Positions 16,532-25,179 are shown, counted from the first letter of the stretch. The stretch: 64,000 bases of DNA from M55B129 sp034189085 (GCA_034189085.1 JAXHVH010000008.1:3062-67061), one strand, 5' to 3'. Notes: a model not told the origin generated them from the letters alone. Numbers and translations are program-made.

Positions 16532-17507
16532 AAGCCTGGTCGGACAGCCTGAAACGAGAGTTCGGCTTAGCCGTGCCTTGATGAGCGGTAAGCTCAGTCA
16601 TGCTGTTCTCCTGGCAGGCTCTGCTGGCAGCGGTAAAAGGAGCTGGGGTAGAGCTCTAGCCCAGGCTATTATCTGTCGAAACAGGGGAGAAAAGGGCGCC
16701 TGCTTGAACTGCGAGGATTGTCGCCTTTTTGATAACGGTAGTCATCCTGATTATTTCCAGATCAAACCGGAGGGACGGGCGATAAAAATTGATCAGATTC
16801 GGTCTTTGCGCGAACGGTTTCATCTGCGCAGCAGGGTTAAGGTATGTCTTATCGAACAGGCGGAAACAATGACCGGTGAGGCGGCTTCTTCTCTGCTTAA
16901 AATACTGGAAGATCCTCCGCCAGGTTTGCATTTCATTTTACTGGCTGAAAAACCGCGATTGCTTCATGATACAATTCTTTCAAGATGCCAGCGATATACA
17001 CTTCAGCCTCTGGGGTTCCAGGACCTGACCGAAATTTTAGTTTCCAGGCATAATTTATCGCATGAAAACGCTGCTGTTCTGGCCCGCATCAGCAAAGGGC
17101 TGCCCGGATATGCTGCAGCCATGGCAGAAAACGGCATAGCCGCAGAAAAGATTGAGGAAGCGAGGACACTGGCGGTTAACCTGGTTTCCGGTAAGGACAG
17201 TGCCAGGCAGCTCCTGGCCTGGGCTGCATCCATGGCTGAAAGAGAAGATTTGCTTACCTTTCTGGAACTGTTTTGTTTGATATTCCGTAATTGTTTGCAG
17301 GAGAAACTTGGCCGAAATGATGATCTTTTTACCGAGCAGGGAAGGATCGTTGCCAGCACGGATCAAGTTACTCCACAATGCCTTGAGGATATTATTATTC
17401 TGGTGAATGACGTGGCCAACCAGATTAAAACTACCAATGTAAATCGTCGTTTACTGCTGGAAAAGATGCTCATTTTGACCCAAAGGAGGTTGAAAAGGTG
17501 TCAATAG
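16521..17507 (+). CDS. holB: DNA polymerase III delta prime subunit
   Basis: A 328-residue clamp-loader subunit. LAGSAGSGKRSWG replaces a true Walker A motif (final GK-R-S; delta prime does not need ATP hydrolysis). The zinc cysteines CRNRGEKGACLNCEDC and the SRCQRY motif are present. ATG 16521 is chosen from AAAGGGGTGG just upstream; an in-frame ATG at 16503 would add six residues. Confidence 0.93.
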   Translation: MSFESLVGQPETRVRLSRALMSGKLSHAVLLAGSAGSGKRSWGRALAQAIICRNRGEKGACLNCEDCRLFDNGSHPDYFQIKPEGRAIKIDQIRSLRERFHLRSRVKVCLIEQAETMTGEAASSLLKILEDPPPGLHFILLAEKPRLLHDTILSRCQRYTLQPLGFQDLTEILVSRHNLSHENAAVLARISKGLPGYAAAMAENGIAAEKIEEARTLAVNLVSGKDSARQLLAWAASMAEREDLLTFLELFCLIFRNCLQEKLGRNDDLFTEQGRIVASTDQVTPQCLEDIIILVNDVANQIKTTNVNRRLLLEKMLILTQRRLKRCQ

Positions 17508-18298
17508 TAGTGGGAATACGATTCAAACAAGCCGGCAAAATTTACTATTTTGAGCCCGGCTCAAATAAACTGGCAGCAGGGGATAAGGTTATTGTAGAAA
17601 CAGCCCGGGGGCAGGAAATGGGAGAAGTGATCATACCCGAAAAAAATGTCCCGGAGGAAGAACTGGTTTTGCCCCTGAAAAAGGTGCTGCGCCCTGTTAA
17701 TGAAGCAGATTGTCGACAGGCTGAGGGAAACAGGGAGAAGGAATCAATAGCATTTAAAAAATGCCAGCAGAAAATCAAAGAACACGGCCTCGATATGAAG
17801 CTGGTTGAAGTGGATTATACTTTTGATCGTAATAAAATAATATTCTTTTTTACTTCAGATGAGCGGGTTGACTTCAGGGATCTGGTTAAAGATCTGGCAG
17901 CCATATTTAAAACCCGTATTGAACTGCGCCAAATCGGAGTACGGGATGAAGCAAAATTGAAAGGTGGTATTGGGCCCTGCGGCCGGCCCTTTTGCTGCAG
18001 CACATTTTTGGAAGAATTTGAACCGGTTTCTATCAGGATGGCTAAGGGACAGAATCTTTCGCTTAATCCGACCAAGATATCCGGTGTTTGCGGCAGACTG
18101 ATGTGCTGCCTGCGTTATGAAGCCAGTGATTACGAAAACGCCCGTGAAGAGATGCCAAAATCGGGTGAGGCAGTAGCCACACCGGATGGAGAAGGGTTAG
18201 TAAAAGACGTTAATTGCAGTAAAAAAACCGTTCTGGTCAAATTGCAGGAATCTGGGCACATAAGAGAGTTTCCTCTGGAAGAAGTGGATATGCAGTAA
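17498..18298 (+). CDS. PSP1/YaaT (RicT) family protein
   Basis: A 266-residue PSP1 C-terminal domain protein, orthologous by sequence and position to B. subtilis YaaT. YaaT forms the Y-complex with YlbF and YmcA, which affects RNase Y mRNA processing, sporulation and biofilm entry (established in B. subtilis). Visible are GPCGRPFCCSTF and GVCGRLMCCLRYE, the cysteine-rich motifs that bind Fe-S clusters. AAAGGAGGT is 7 bases before the GTG; it overlaps holB by 10 bases. Confidence 0.93.
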   Translation: MSIVVGIRFKQAGKIYYFEPGSNKLAAGDKVIVETARGQEMGEVIIPEKNVPEEELVLPLKKVLRPVNEADCRQAEGNREKESIAFKKCQQKIKEHGLDMKLVEVDYTFDRNKIIFFFTSDERVDFRDLVKDLAAIFKTRIELRQIGVRDEAKLKGGIGPCGRPFCCSTFLEEFEPVSIRMAKGQNLSLNPTKISGVCGRLMCCLRYEASDYENAREEMPKSGEAVATPDGEGLVKDVNCSKKTVLVKLQESGHIREFPLEEVDMQ

Positions 18299-18323
18299 TA
18301 ATGGATGGGAAGAAGAGAGGCAT

Positions 18324-18361
18324 TAACAGCGGGGGCACGGCTTAGCCGTGCCCCACTGTTA
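18324..18361. terminator. Hairpin between convergent yaaT and abrB genes
   Basis: GGGGCACGGC/GCCGTGCCCC with a TTA loop, extended by TAACAG/CTGTTA, gives a 16-bp stem. Neither side has a T tract, so it may act as a two-way insulator. Confidence 0.6.
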
Positions 18362-18366
18362 AGCTG

Positions 18367-18627
18367 TTATGCCTTTTCAGACATTGTTGACAATTTTTCA
18401 ATACATTCCCGGCAAACAATTCTGTTTCCGAAATGAACTACATCATCGGCATTACCGCAAAAAAGGCAAGCGGGCTCGTACTTCTTGAGGATTATTTTTT
18501 CCGCATCAACGTAGATTTCGAGAGCGTCTTTAACTTCAATCCCCAGGGTCCGCCTGAGTTCAATGGGAATAACCACACGACCCAGTTCGTCTACTTTTCT
18601 GACAATCCCTGTTGATTTCACACGCAT
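18367..18627 (-). CDS. abrB: AbrB-family transition-state regulator
   Basis: An 86-residue swapped-hairpin DNA-binding protein. MRVKSTGIVRKVDELGRVVI and PIELRRTLGI form the AbrB fold. The C-terminal part carries CLFC ... CREC, a zinc ribbon common in clostridial AbrB versions rather than in Bacillus AbrB. ATG 18627 is chosen because AAGGAGG precedes it. The position next to metG is as in B. subtilis, supporting AbrB over SpoVT. It likely regulates post-exponential genes (family knowledge). Confidence 0.92.
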   Translation of the reverse strand: MRVKSTGIVRKVDELGRVVIPIELRRTLGIEVKDALEIYVDAEKIILKKYEPACLFCGNADDVVHFGNRIVCRECIEKLSTMSEKA

Positions 18628-18667
18628 TTCCTCCTTTTCTTCGTTATGGAGTAAGGCTGGTTTGAAC

Positions 18668-18697
18668 ATTATACCAGTAATTGACATGGTAAGTCAA
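18668..18697 (-). promoter_or_regulatory. abrB promoter
   Basis: On the minus strand TTGACT - 18 bases - TATAAT, with TGG just before the -10 (extended -10). Confidence 0.7.
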
Positions 18698-18766
18698 TAG
18701 TTATTTTCCCTATATACTCAAGTTTACAAGAATATTACATGGAACTGTTACCATACTGTGCTATTC

Positions 18767-18794
18767 TTGACAGTGATTAAAGCTTTGATATGAT
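18767..18794 (+). promoter_or_regulatory. metG promoter
   Basis: TTGACA - 16 bases - TATGAT, 41 bases before the TTG start; an overlapping TATAAT at 18794-18799 is a second possible -10. Confidence 0.65.
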
Positions 18795-18835
18795 ATAATA
18801 ACGAAGTATTTTCAAAATGACGAGGAGGCCTGACG

Positions 18836-20785
18836 TTGGCAGGTAAAGAAACATATTACATCACAACCCCCATTTATTATCCCAGTAACAAGCTGCATGT
18901 TGGCAATTCGTATACAACAGTGGCTGCCGATGCAATGGCCCGCTATAAAAGGCTGACCGGGTACGATGTCTGGTTTTTGACAGGGACAGATGAACACGGC
19001 CAGAAAATTCAGCGGCAGGCAGAAGCAGCCGGCAAGACTCCCCGCGCTTTTGTCGATGAAATTGTAGCCTGGATTAAAGATCTGTGGCAGGAACTGGATA
19101 TCAATTATGATGATTTTATTCGGACAACCGAGGAACGTCATAAAGAAAAAGTAGCCCGCATCTTCACCCGTTTTTATGAACAGGGAGATATTTACAAGGG
19201 TAAGTATGAAGGATGGTACTGCACCCCCTGTGAAGCCTACTGGACCGAGCGCCAGCTGATTGATGGTAAGTGCCCTGACTGCGGGCGAGAAGCGGAGCTG
19301 ATTGCCGAAGAAGCCTATTTTTTCCGGATGTCACGCTATGCCGATCGGCTTCTTAACTATATCGAGAGCCACCCAAACTTCATTCAGCCCCCTTCGCGGA
19401 AAAACGAGATGATCAATAACTTCCTAAAGCCGGGACTTGAAGATCTCTGTGTGTCGCGGACATCTTTTAACTGGGGTATACCAGTGCCTTTTGACCCGGA
19501 TCACATAATCTATGTTTGGCTCGACGCCCTCAGCAACTATATTACCGCTCTCGGCTATGGTGAAGAGGGCAGTATCTTTGATAAGTACTGGCCGGCCGAT
19601 GTTCAGCTGATCGGTAAGGATATTCTACGCTTTCATACCATTTACTGGCCTATATTTTTAATGGCTCTTGATTTGCCTCTGCCGAAAACTGTTTTCGGGC
19701 ACGGCTGGCTGATGCTTCAGGAAGGGAAAATGTCAAAATCAAAAGGCAATGCAGTGGATCCCATGATGCTTGTCAATCGATACAACTCTGATGCCCTGCG
19801 TTATTTTCTCCTGCGGGAGATTCCCTTTGGACAGGACGGGGTGTTCAGCCTGGAATCTTTTTTGACCCGTATTAACACAGATCTGGCCAATGACCTGGGG
19901 AACCTGGTCAGCAGGACCCTGACCATGGCGGAACGCTATTTCGGCGGCGTACTGCCACAGCCGGGACAGGATCCAGAAAAAAGTGACATGGAACTGCAGA
20001 ACATTGCTCTGGGGACACCCGGGATCATTGATTCTCTGATGAATGAGCTGAGGATCAGCGACTCCCTGGCTGAATTGTGGAAACTGGTGCGCCGTAGCAA
20101 CAAGTACATTGACGAGAATACACCCTGGGAACTGGCCAGGGATCCGGCCAGAAAAGAGCGCCTGGGGACGGTTATCTATAATTTGATCGAAAGTATTCGT
20201 TTTATAGCCGTTATGCTCCGTCCTTATATGCCGCGTACACCGGAGCGGATCTGGGAACAGATTGGTTTGCGAGACAATAAATCGCTGCAGAACTGGGAAA
20301 GCCTGCAAAACTGGGGTGGCATTGAGCCGAATACTGTTGTTGCCCGGGGTGAAGATCTCTTTCCGCGTTTGAACCTGCAGGCTGAAATTCGTGAAGTGCA
20401 GGGGATTACCCCTGTTTCTGAGCATCCTGCTTCAAACACTGCTGAAGAAAATGAAGGGTTAATTAATTTGGAGCAGTTTCAGCTGGTGGATCTGAGAGTG
20501 GCCGACATTTTGTCTGCCGAAAAAATTGCCAAGTCCGATAAGCTGCTGAAAGTAGAACTGGATACAGGCAACGATGAACGGCGCCAGGTGGTAGCAGGAA
20601 TAGCCGAGCATTACCGGCCTGAGGAACTGATTGGCAAGCGGGTGCTTTTTGTAGCCAATCTCAAACCGGTTAAACTGCGTGGTGTCCTTTCACAGGGGAT
20701 GTTGCTTGCGGCTACCGGTGAAGACGGTAAACTGGCATTAACTACTGTTGATAGGGATATTTCCCCGGGAAGCAGGATAAGCTAA
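18836..20785 (+). CDS. metG: Methionyl-tRNA synthetase
   Basis: A 649-residue class I synthetase. HVGNSY (HIGH-type) at ~21, zinc-knuckle CTPCEAYW ... CPDCG at ~125-148, and KMSKSKGN at ~300. A C-terminal tRNA-binding (Trbp111) domain starts at ~550 (FQLVDLRVADILSAEKI). TTG start with GAGGAGG upstream. It is followed one base later by tatD. Confidence 0.96.
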   Translation: MAGKETYYITTPIYYPSNKLHVGNSYTTVAADAMARYKRLTGYDVWFLTGTDEHGQKIQRQAEAAGKTPRAFVDEIVAWIKDLWQELDINYDDFIRTTEERHKEKVARIFTRFYEQGDIYKGKYEGWYCTPCEAYWTERQLIDGKCPDCGREAELIAEEAYFFRMSRYADRLLNYIESHPNFIQPPSRKNEMINNFLKPGLEDLCVSRTSFNWGIPVPFDPDHIIYVWLDALSNYITALGYGEEGSIFDKYWPADVQLIGKDILRFHTIYWPIFLMALDLPLPKTVFGHGWLMLQEGKMSKSKGNAVDPMMLVNRYNSDALRYFLLREIPFGQDGVFSLESFLTRINTDLANDLGNLVSRTLTMAERYFGGVLPQPGQDPEKSDMELQNIALGTPGIIDSLMNELRISDSLAELWKLVRRSNKYIDENTPWELARDPARKERLGTVIYNLIESIRFIAVMLRPYMPRTPERIWEQIGLRDNKSLQNWESLQNWGGIEPNTVVARGEDLFPRLNLQAEIREVQGITPVSEHPASNTAEENEGLINLEQFQLVDLRVADILSAEKIAKSDKLLKVELDTGNDERRQVVAGIAEHYRPEELIGKRVLFVANLKPVKLRGVLSQGMLLAATGEDGKLALTTVDRDISPGSRIS

Positions 20786-20786
20786 T

Positions 20787-21575
20787 TTGACAGGATTAAT
20801 AGACACTCACGCCCACCTCGATTTTCCTCATTTTGCAGATGATTTTGCCTCTGTTTTAAAAAGAGCGCAGGAGGCCGGTGTGGAAGCCATAGTGGATGTG
20901 GGAACCGATGAACAAAGTTCCAGGCATGCAGTCGAGCTCAGCAGGCAGTACCCCATGATCAGTGCTTCTGTCGGTATTCACCCCCACAGTGCAGCGTCTG
21001 CATCTCAGGAATGGCTCAATACGCTTGAAGAGCTGGCAAAATTGGATCTGGTGCTGGCCGTAGGAGAAACCGGCCTCGATTATTATCGCGATCTATCACC
21101 GCGTGACAAACAGGAAGAACTATTCAGAGCTCAGATACACCTGGCCTGCCGGGTTGATAAACCGATCATTATACACAGCCGGGAGGCTCATACTCAGACC
21201 CTGCAGATACTGCGGGAAGAAAAACTTCCTTCGAAAATAGGGGTTATGCACTGTTTTTCTGGAGAACAAAAAATGCTCGAAGCTTTTCTGGATCTGGGGT
21301 TTTACATCTCCCTGGCCGGGCCTCTAACTTATCCACGCTCTCATACTTTGCGGTCACTGTTACGGTACATCCCCGGTGATCGCCTGCTGCTGGAAACAGA
21401 TTCGCCCTATCTTCCACCACAGGCCTTCAGGGGCAAACGCAACGAGCCATCATTCATCAAGTTGACTTACGAACGGGCAGCCATGGAACTAAACATGGAT
21501 CTGAATCAGTTTGCAAAGCAGGTTTATCTAAATGCGGTGCGTTTCTATTCGGACGCTCTGGTAGATGGCCCGTAA
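20787..21575 (+). CDS. tatD: TatD-family metal-dependent hydrolase
   Basis: A 262-residue TIM-barrel DNase/hydrolase, orthologous to B. subtilis YabD by position. Metal ligands are THAHLDF (His-x-His), GETGLDYY (Glu), the PIIIHSREAH His, and MHCFSG, and SLAGP-TYPRS, LLETDSPYLPP for the final Asp. The TTG start lies one base after the metG stop, so it is probably coupled. Confidence 0.95.
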   Translation: MTGLIDTHAHLDFPHFADDFASVLKRAQEAGVEAIVDVGTDEQSSRHAVELSRQYPMISASVGIHPHSAASASQEWLNTLEELAKLDLVLAVGETGLDYYRDLSPRDKQEELFRAQIHLACRVDKPIIIHSREAHTQTLQILREEKLPSKIGVMHCFSGEQKMLEAFLDLGFYISLAGPLTYPRSHTLRSLLRYIPGDRLLLETDSPYLPPQAFRGKRNEPSFIKLTYERAAMELNMDLNQFAKQVYLNAVRFYSDALVDGP

Positions 21576-21613
21576 TATAGAGCCGTCCTTAAGCGACCGG
21601 TTGTGAGCAGGAA

Positions 21614-21655
21614 TAAAGAGGGCACACCCTAAATTTGGGTGGGCCCTCTTTATGG
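21614..21655. terminator. Bidirectional terminator between tatD and the SCP2-like gene
   Basis: AAAGAGGGC/GCCCTCTTT with inner CACCC/GGGTG, flanked by T-rich sequence on both strands. Confidence 0.75.
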
Positions 21656-21791
21656 ACATAAGTTGTCAATCGCAAATAATTGTTTTATCTTGATCCGAGA
21701 AGTTGTGTCTACTACAGGAAGGACGGCCCCTGCTGGTTTTTGACAAAGCTATTTTACAAAGAAGGCTGTTATCTTATATCTGTAATTTTGG

Positions 21792-22118
21792 TTACCCCAG
21801 TAGACTCTGCAATTTCATTGCCAGTGACATATCGCCTTTCACCTTTAATTTGCCGGCCATAAAAGCCGATGTGGCATTGAGCTTCCCATCAAGCATGCTG
21901 TTAAAATCTTCGGCCGTCATCGAAATTGTGATGTTAGGATTGTCATGGGCTGATTCCACAGTACTCATTTTCCCATCTTCTACGACAACGTGAAAAACTC
22001 CGCCGCCTTCTCCGGAAAGATCGAACTGATAAACGGCATTAATTCCTTTCAATTTGCCTGGATCGGCCGATTGGGCCACACCTTCAAATTTTTTCAGGGT
22101 ATCCTTCAAATCTGCCAT
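21792..22118 (-). CDS. SCP2 sterol-transfer-fold protein
   Basis: A 108-residue SCP2-like protein. It has FDLSGEGGGVFHVVVEDGK and ITISMTAEDFNSMLDGKLNATSAFMAGKLKVKGDMSLAMKL (only the core LKVKGDM is quoted as diagnostic). The fold binds hydrophobic ligands such as fatty acyl chains. ATG 22118 is supported by AAAGGAGGC nine bases upstream. It is monocistronic and inserted between tatD and ksgA, where B. subtilis has yabE and rnmV. Ligand unknown; the neighbouring acyl-CoA ligase is far away. Confidence 0.85.
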   Translation of the reverse strand: MADLKDTLKKFEGVAQSADPGKLKGINAVYQFDLSGEGGGVFHVVVEDGKMSTVESAHDNPNITISMTAEDFNSMLDGKLNATSAFMAGKLKVKGDMSLAMKLQSLLG

Positions 22119-22419
22119 TTTAAGAGCCTCCTTTAATAGTTTCTTTCTATAAAAAACTTCTTGAGAGGTCGGGAAATACTGCGGCCCTCCTTTCAAAGAG
22201 AAAATTGCTTAAACAGGTGAATTATTACTATTGTGAAATATATTATAATGCATAACCCTCTGTTTGTCATTATTTTTTTGTGATAGATCAGTCCTGGCGA
22301 ATTGTTGTGAACAAGCAAAAAGCATTAACCAGGCGATAATAGTTGACACTGCAATTGACTGGTGGGCTGGCAGAAAGGTAAAATGAATTATCTCTATTTT
22401 AAGCACAGGGAGCATTAAC
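22119..22419. other. Intergenic region between divergent SCP2-like gene and ksgA
   Basis: About 300 bases, AT-rich. The right part holds TTGACA at 22343 and the ksgA promoter candidate; the left part holds the SCP2 ribosome site. No gene remnant of yabE or rnmV is visible. Confidence 0.5.
22355..22384 (+). promoter_or_regulatory. ksgA promoter candidate
   Basis: TTGACT - 18 bases - TAAAAT, 36 bases before the ATG. Confidence 0.45.
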
Positions 22420-23298
22420 ATGACTGAAAGTCTGGATGTTACTTCTCCGCGGGTTCTCAATGCTCTTCTGCAAGAATATGGTTTACAACCGCGCAGGCGA
22501 TTTGGCCAAAACTTCTTGATTGACGGTAATATAGCGCAAAAAATTGTCGGGGCAGCAGAAATAAAAGAGAACGAAGCTGTAGTCGAAGTTGGGCCCGGGG
22601 CAGGAGCGCTTACCCTCAGCCTGGCCCGTAGCGGAGTGCCTGTGCTGGTCCTGGAAATTGATCGAGGGTTTCTCCGGTTAATAAATGACCTGGTTCAGCC
22701 CTGGCCTCATGTCCAGGTAATCGAGGGTGATGCACTCTGCGTTGATTGGCGAAAATTGATTGATGATTTTGCCCCGGGTCGGCCGATTAAACTCGTTTCT
22801 AATCTTCCCTATAATATTTCCGGTCCTTTTATGTACTCGCTTTTTGAATGCGGTTTTCCTTTTGCCAGAGCGGTGCTTATGTTTCAGAAAGAAGTTGCCG
22901 GCCGGTTGGTGGCCGGACCTGGAGATAGCGATTATGGGAGCCTTTCGGTTCTCTGTGCTTACTACACCGAAGCACGGATCCTCTTCGATGTTTCAAAAAA
23001 TGTTTTTTGGCCCCGTCCTAAAATAGGCTCCGCCGTCCTCAGGCTTAACCCCCGTGAGCACATCCTGAAACCTGAAAAAGAGCCGATTTTATGGAAACTG
23101 GTCAAGACGGCTTTTCAGCAGCGCCGTAAAACTATACTGAACGGTATATCTTCTCTTTTCCCCGGAAAGCGGGATTTTCTAATAGAGACATTGCTGGCAG
23201 CCGGCATAGAACCTGGCCTTCGTCCCGAAGAGCTGGGTGTTGGAGAATTTGCATTGCTGACTCGAATAATTTATAATAACTCTAGCAAATTAAGCTGA
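22420..23298 (+). CDS. rsmA: 16S rRNA dimethyltransferase RsmA/KsgA
   Basis: A 292-residue SAM-dependent methylase making m6(2)A at A1518/A1519 of 16S rRNA. SAM motif VVEVGPGAGALTL (~50), catalytic NLPYNIS (~125), and RRFGQNFLID at the N terminus are present. The C-terminal helical region FQQRRKTI is conserved. It is followed by the YkuK-like gene instead of yabG. Confidence 0.96.
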   Translation: MTESLDVTSPRVLNALLQEYGLQPRRRFGQNFLIDGNIAQKIVGAAEIKENEAVVEVGPGAGALTLSLARSGVPVLVLEIDRGFLRLINDLVQPWPHVQVIEGDALCVDWRKLIDDFAPGRPIKLVSNLPYNISGPFMYSLFECGFPFARAVLMFQKEVAGRLVAGPGDSDYGSLSVLCAYYTEARILFDVSKNVFWPRPKIGSAVLRLNPREHILKPEKEPILWKLVKTAFQQRRKTILNGISSLFPGKRDFLIETLLAAGIEPGLRPEELGVGEFALLTRIIYNNSSKLS

Positions 23299-23313
23299 AA
23301 GGTCGCTGACCTG

Positions 23314-23790
23314 ATGTGGTTTACCAGCCCATCCAAAGGGCGGATGTCTTTTAAAAATGTTTTTGAAGAGCTAGCCCGATATACAAATGAATTTCCTGAT
23401 GAATCATATAAACTGATTATCGGAACCGACTCACATTCGTTTTTAAACGATTGTGTCATATTTGTTACGGCTGTTGTCGTCCACCGTGTGGGGAAAGGTG
23501 GGCGTTTTTTTTATCACAAGCAGAAAACCCGCTACATGGAAAGCCTTCGCCAGCGCATATATTATGAAACTTTTCTCAGCCTGGATGTTGCCGCCATGGT
23601 AACAGAAAAATTGGCCGAGAACAGCGACCTGCAGCTTAACGTAGAAATTCACCTGGATGTTGGTGAAAAAGGTGAAACCAGGGATATTATTAAAGAAGTG
23701 GTGGGCATGGTTATCGGGAGTGGCTATCGAGCATGCATAAAGCCGGATTCTTACGGAGCAACAACGGTAGCCGATCGTTTTACCAAGTAA
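23314..23790 (+). CDS. YkuK-like RNase H-fold protein (DUF458)
   Basis: A 158-residue protein with MWFTSPSKGRMSF at the start, GTDSH (~38), and DVGEKGETRDIIKEV. These match DUF458/YkuK, a predicted ribonuclease H-like fold. The acidic residues GTD, DVG and PDS could be metal ligands (inference). Sixteen bases separate it from ksgA, so it is likely cotranscribed. It occupies the position of the sporulation protease gene yabG in B. subtilis. Confidence 0.88.
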   Translation: MWFTSPSKGRMSFKNVFEELARYTNEFPDESYKLIIGTDSHSFLNDCVIFVTAVVVHRVGKGGRFFYHKQKTRYMESLRQRIYYETFLSLDVAAMVTEKLAENSDLQLNVEIHLDVGEKGETRDIIKEVVGMVIGSGYRACIKPDSYGATTVADRFTK

Positions 23791-23853
23791 GGGGATCTCT
23801 GGCCAGTCAGGGTGATTTTCACAGGCATTCCGTAAATGATCTTTGAAAACCAT

Positions 23854-23895
23854 AAAAAAACCTCAAGCGCCAGGGGTTATTGGCCCCCGGCTGAG
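23854..23895 (-). terminator. Intrinsic terminator inside the inverted-repeat element
   Basis: Minus-strand hairpin of CTCA/TGAG, GCC/GGC and GGGG/CCCC with small bulges, followed by T7. No minus-strand protein gene lies upstream of it. Confidence 0.6.
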
Positions 23896-24050
23896 CCTGA
23901 AAGCATGCCACCCGAGTCGTCCCGAAGCCCTCACATGAAGGTTCGTTTTAGCCGCAGGCACCCGGTGCCCGTGGCCAGGGTATTGCGCTCTTCTTCGCCT
24001 TTACCCATTTTTTGCCCTAAAATTGCCTTTTGGCAATATTTGGGGCTATA
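23854..24050 (-). ncRNA. Candidate structured RNA on the minus strand
   Basis: Read on the minus strand, a run of hairpins ends in a strong intrinsic terminator (CTCAGCC-GGGG ... CCCC-GGC-TGAG then seven Ts, at 23895 down to 23854). The 5' portion CTGGCC and GAGCGC can pair with 3' GGCCA and GCGCTT, closing a multi-hairpin structure. The 5' end is not defined; no good -35 is seen. The family is not recognised; it is not SRP RNA, RNase P RNA or tmRNA. Confidence 0.4.
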
Positions 24051-24094
24051 TTAAAGGGACATTTACGGAATGCCTGCTGATGCAATTCGGTTTC

Positions 24095-24124
24095 TTGACA
24101 TATTGTCATATATTGTGTTATTAT
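24095..24124 (+). promoter_or_regulatory. veg promoter with overlapping palindrome
   Basis: TTGACA - 18 bases - TATTAT. The -35 overlaps the palindrome TGACATATTGTCA (24096-24108), which has the form of a repressor operator. Confidence 0.65.
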
Positions 24125-24155
24125 TATTTATAGAATAATTATAAGGTGGTTTTAA

Positions 24156-24422
24156 ATGGTGGGCAAAGATGTGCTATTTGAAATCCGTAAAAAGATTGAA
24201 TCACACCTCGGTGAAAAAATAAAGTTACGGGCCAACAGGGGCCGGCGTAAGACATTCGAAAAGGAAGGGGTTCTTGAGAGCACCTATCCTTCAATTTTCA
24301 TCATTAGGGTTGATGAAAATAATTATTATCAGCGGCTTTCATTTAGTTATGCCGATGTCCTGACAGAGACGGTCGAACTGAGTTTCAATGAGGGAAAACT
24401 TCGCCGCACCGTCGGCCTGTAA
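24156..24422 (+). CDS. veg: Veg family protein
   Basis: An 88-residue protein with IRKKIESHLGEKIKLRANRG and RRKTFEKEGVLESTYPSIF, typical of Veg. In B. subtilis Veg promotes biofilm gene expression and the gene lies next to ksgA-yabG. AAGGTGG is 8 bases before the ATG. A strong terminator follows, so it is monocistronic. Confidence 0.93.
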   Translation: MVGKDVLFEIRKKIESHLGEKIKLRANRGRRKTFEKEGVLESTYPSIFIIRVDENNYYQRLSFSYADVLTETVELSFNEGKLRRTVGL

Positions 24423-24511
24423 GGTTATCATGGTACGAGGCACGGAGAAAAAATCCTGTTCCAACCAGGAAGCTGGCGATTTAACAGGAAATAAGTTTTA
24501 AGTGAGGAATT

Positions 24512-24543
24512 AAAAACCGGGTCATTATGATTCCGGTTTTTTT
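24512..24543 (+). terminator. veg terminator
   Basis: AAAACCGG/CCGGTTTT stem with a 12-base loop, followed by TTTTTT. Confidence 0.85.
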
Positions 24544-24640
24544 ACTTTTCTTTATCCTGCCATTGTCTTAATCCCGGCAGGATTAGCCGGTCTTTTGTAG
24601 AATAGCGAATGCAAACTTCATTGATGTTCCGGAGGGAGGT

Positions 24641-25162
24641 GTGAATTTGAAAGCACTGCTAATTGTCGATATGCTTGTTGACTTCATTGATCCGGAGGGA
24701 GTGCTCTACATCGGATCGTCGGCGAAGGAACTCGTCCCATCAGTAAAGGCCAGGCTTGATCACTTTCGCTCAGCAGGACAGCCGATCGTTTTTATCTGTG
24801 ATCATCATCTGGAAGATGACAGCGAATTTACAATGTTCCCCCCTCACGCACTCAGCGGCTCAAAGGGGACTGAGATAATTCCAGAGCTGGCCCCGCTTGA
24901 CAGGGAGAGGGTTATTTATAAAAGGCGCTACAGTGCCTTTTTCGGGACCGATCTCGATCTGACCCTCCGGGAGAAAGAGATCCGCGATATCGAACTGGTT
25001 GGCTGTGTAACCAATATATGTATCCTGTACACTGCTGCCCATGCCCGCATGCTCGGTTATAATGTTACTGTGCCAGTTGCTGCAGTGGCAGGTTTTGATC
25101 CTGATGGGCATAGTTTTGCCTTGCAGGAGATGGAAAAAACGCTGGGGGTTACCTTGGTTTAA
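24641..25162 (+). CDS. pncA: Isochorismatase-family hydrolase, probable nicotinamidase
   Basis: A 173-residue cysteine hydrolase. The catalytic triad is Asp in LIVDMLVDF (~10), Lys in VIYKRRYSAF (~95) and Cys in VGCVTNICILYTA (~128). Metal-binding residues are suggested by DHHLEDD. Being 17 bases upstream of a nicotinate phosphoribosyltransferase gene favours nicotinamide as the substrate (inference). GTG 24641 or TTG 24647 could start; GGAGGGAGGT lies directly upstream and serves either. Confidence 0.85.
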   Translation: MNLKALLIVDMLVDFIDPEGVLYIGSSAKELVPSVKARLDHFRSAGQPIVFICDHHLEDDSEFTMFPPHALSGSKGTEIIPELAPLDRERVIYKRRYSAFFGTDLDLTLREKEIRDIELVGCVTNICILYTAAHARMLGYNVTVPVAAVAGFDPDGHSFALQEMEKTLGVTLV

Positions 25163-25179
25163 AGATCTGGAGGCTGCTG

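Larger units (their letters stand above)
23822..24076. repeat. 255-base element with 17-bp perfect terminal inverted repeats
   Basis: CAGGCATTCCGTAAATG (23822-23838) is the exact reverse complement of CATTTACGGAATGCCTG (24060-24076). The 221 bases between are more GC-rich than typical intergenic DNA here and fold into several hairpins: GGGGC-type stem around TTGCCTTTTGGCAA, GGCAC/GTGCC, and a terminator. No convincing target duplication flanks it. It could be a non-autonomous transposable element (MITE-like) or a structured RNA locus. Confidence 0.7.
23791..24155. other. 365-base intergenic region holding an inverted-repeat element and the veg promoter
   Basis: Between the YkuK-like gene and veg. 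It holds the 17-bp inverted repeats at 23822-23838 and 24060-24076, GC-rich hairpins between them, a minus-strand terminator, and the veg promoter at 24095. Confidence 0.8.

Noticed and set aside
23836..24054. A 72-codon plus-strand frame inside the inverted-repeat element
   Set aside because: Pro/Ser/Arg-rich with no motif and no ribosome site; it follows from GC-rich hairpins.
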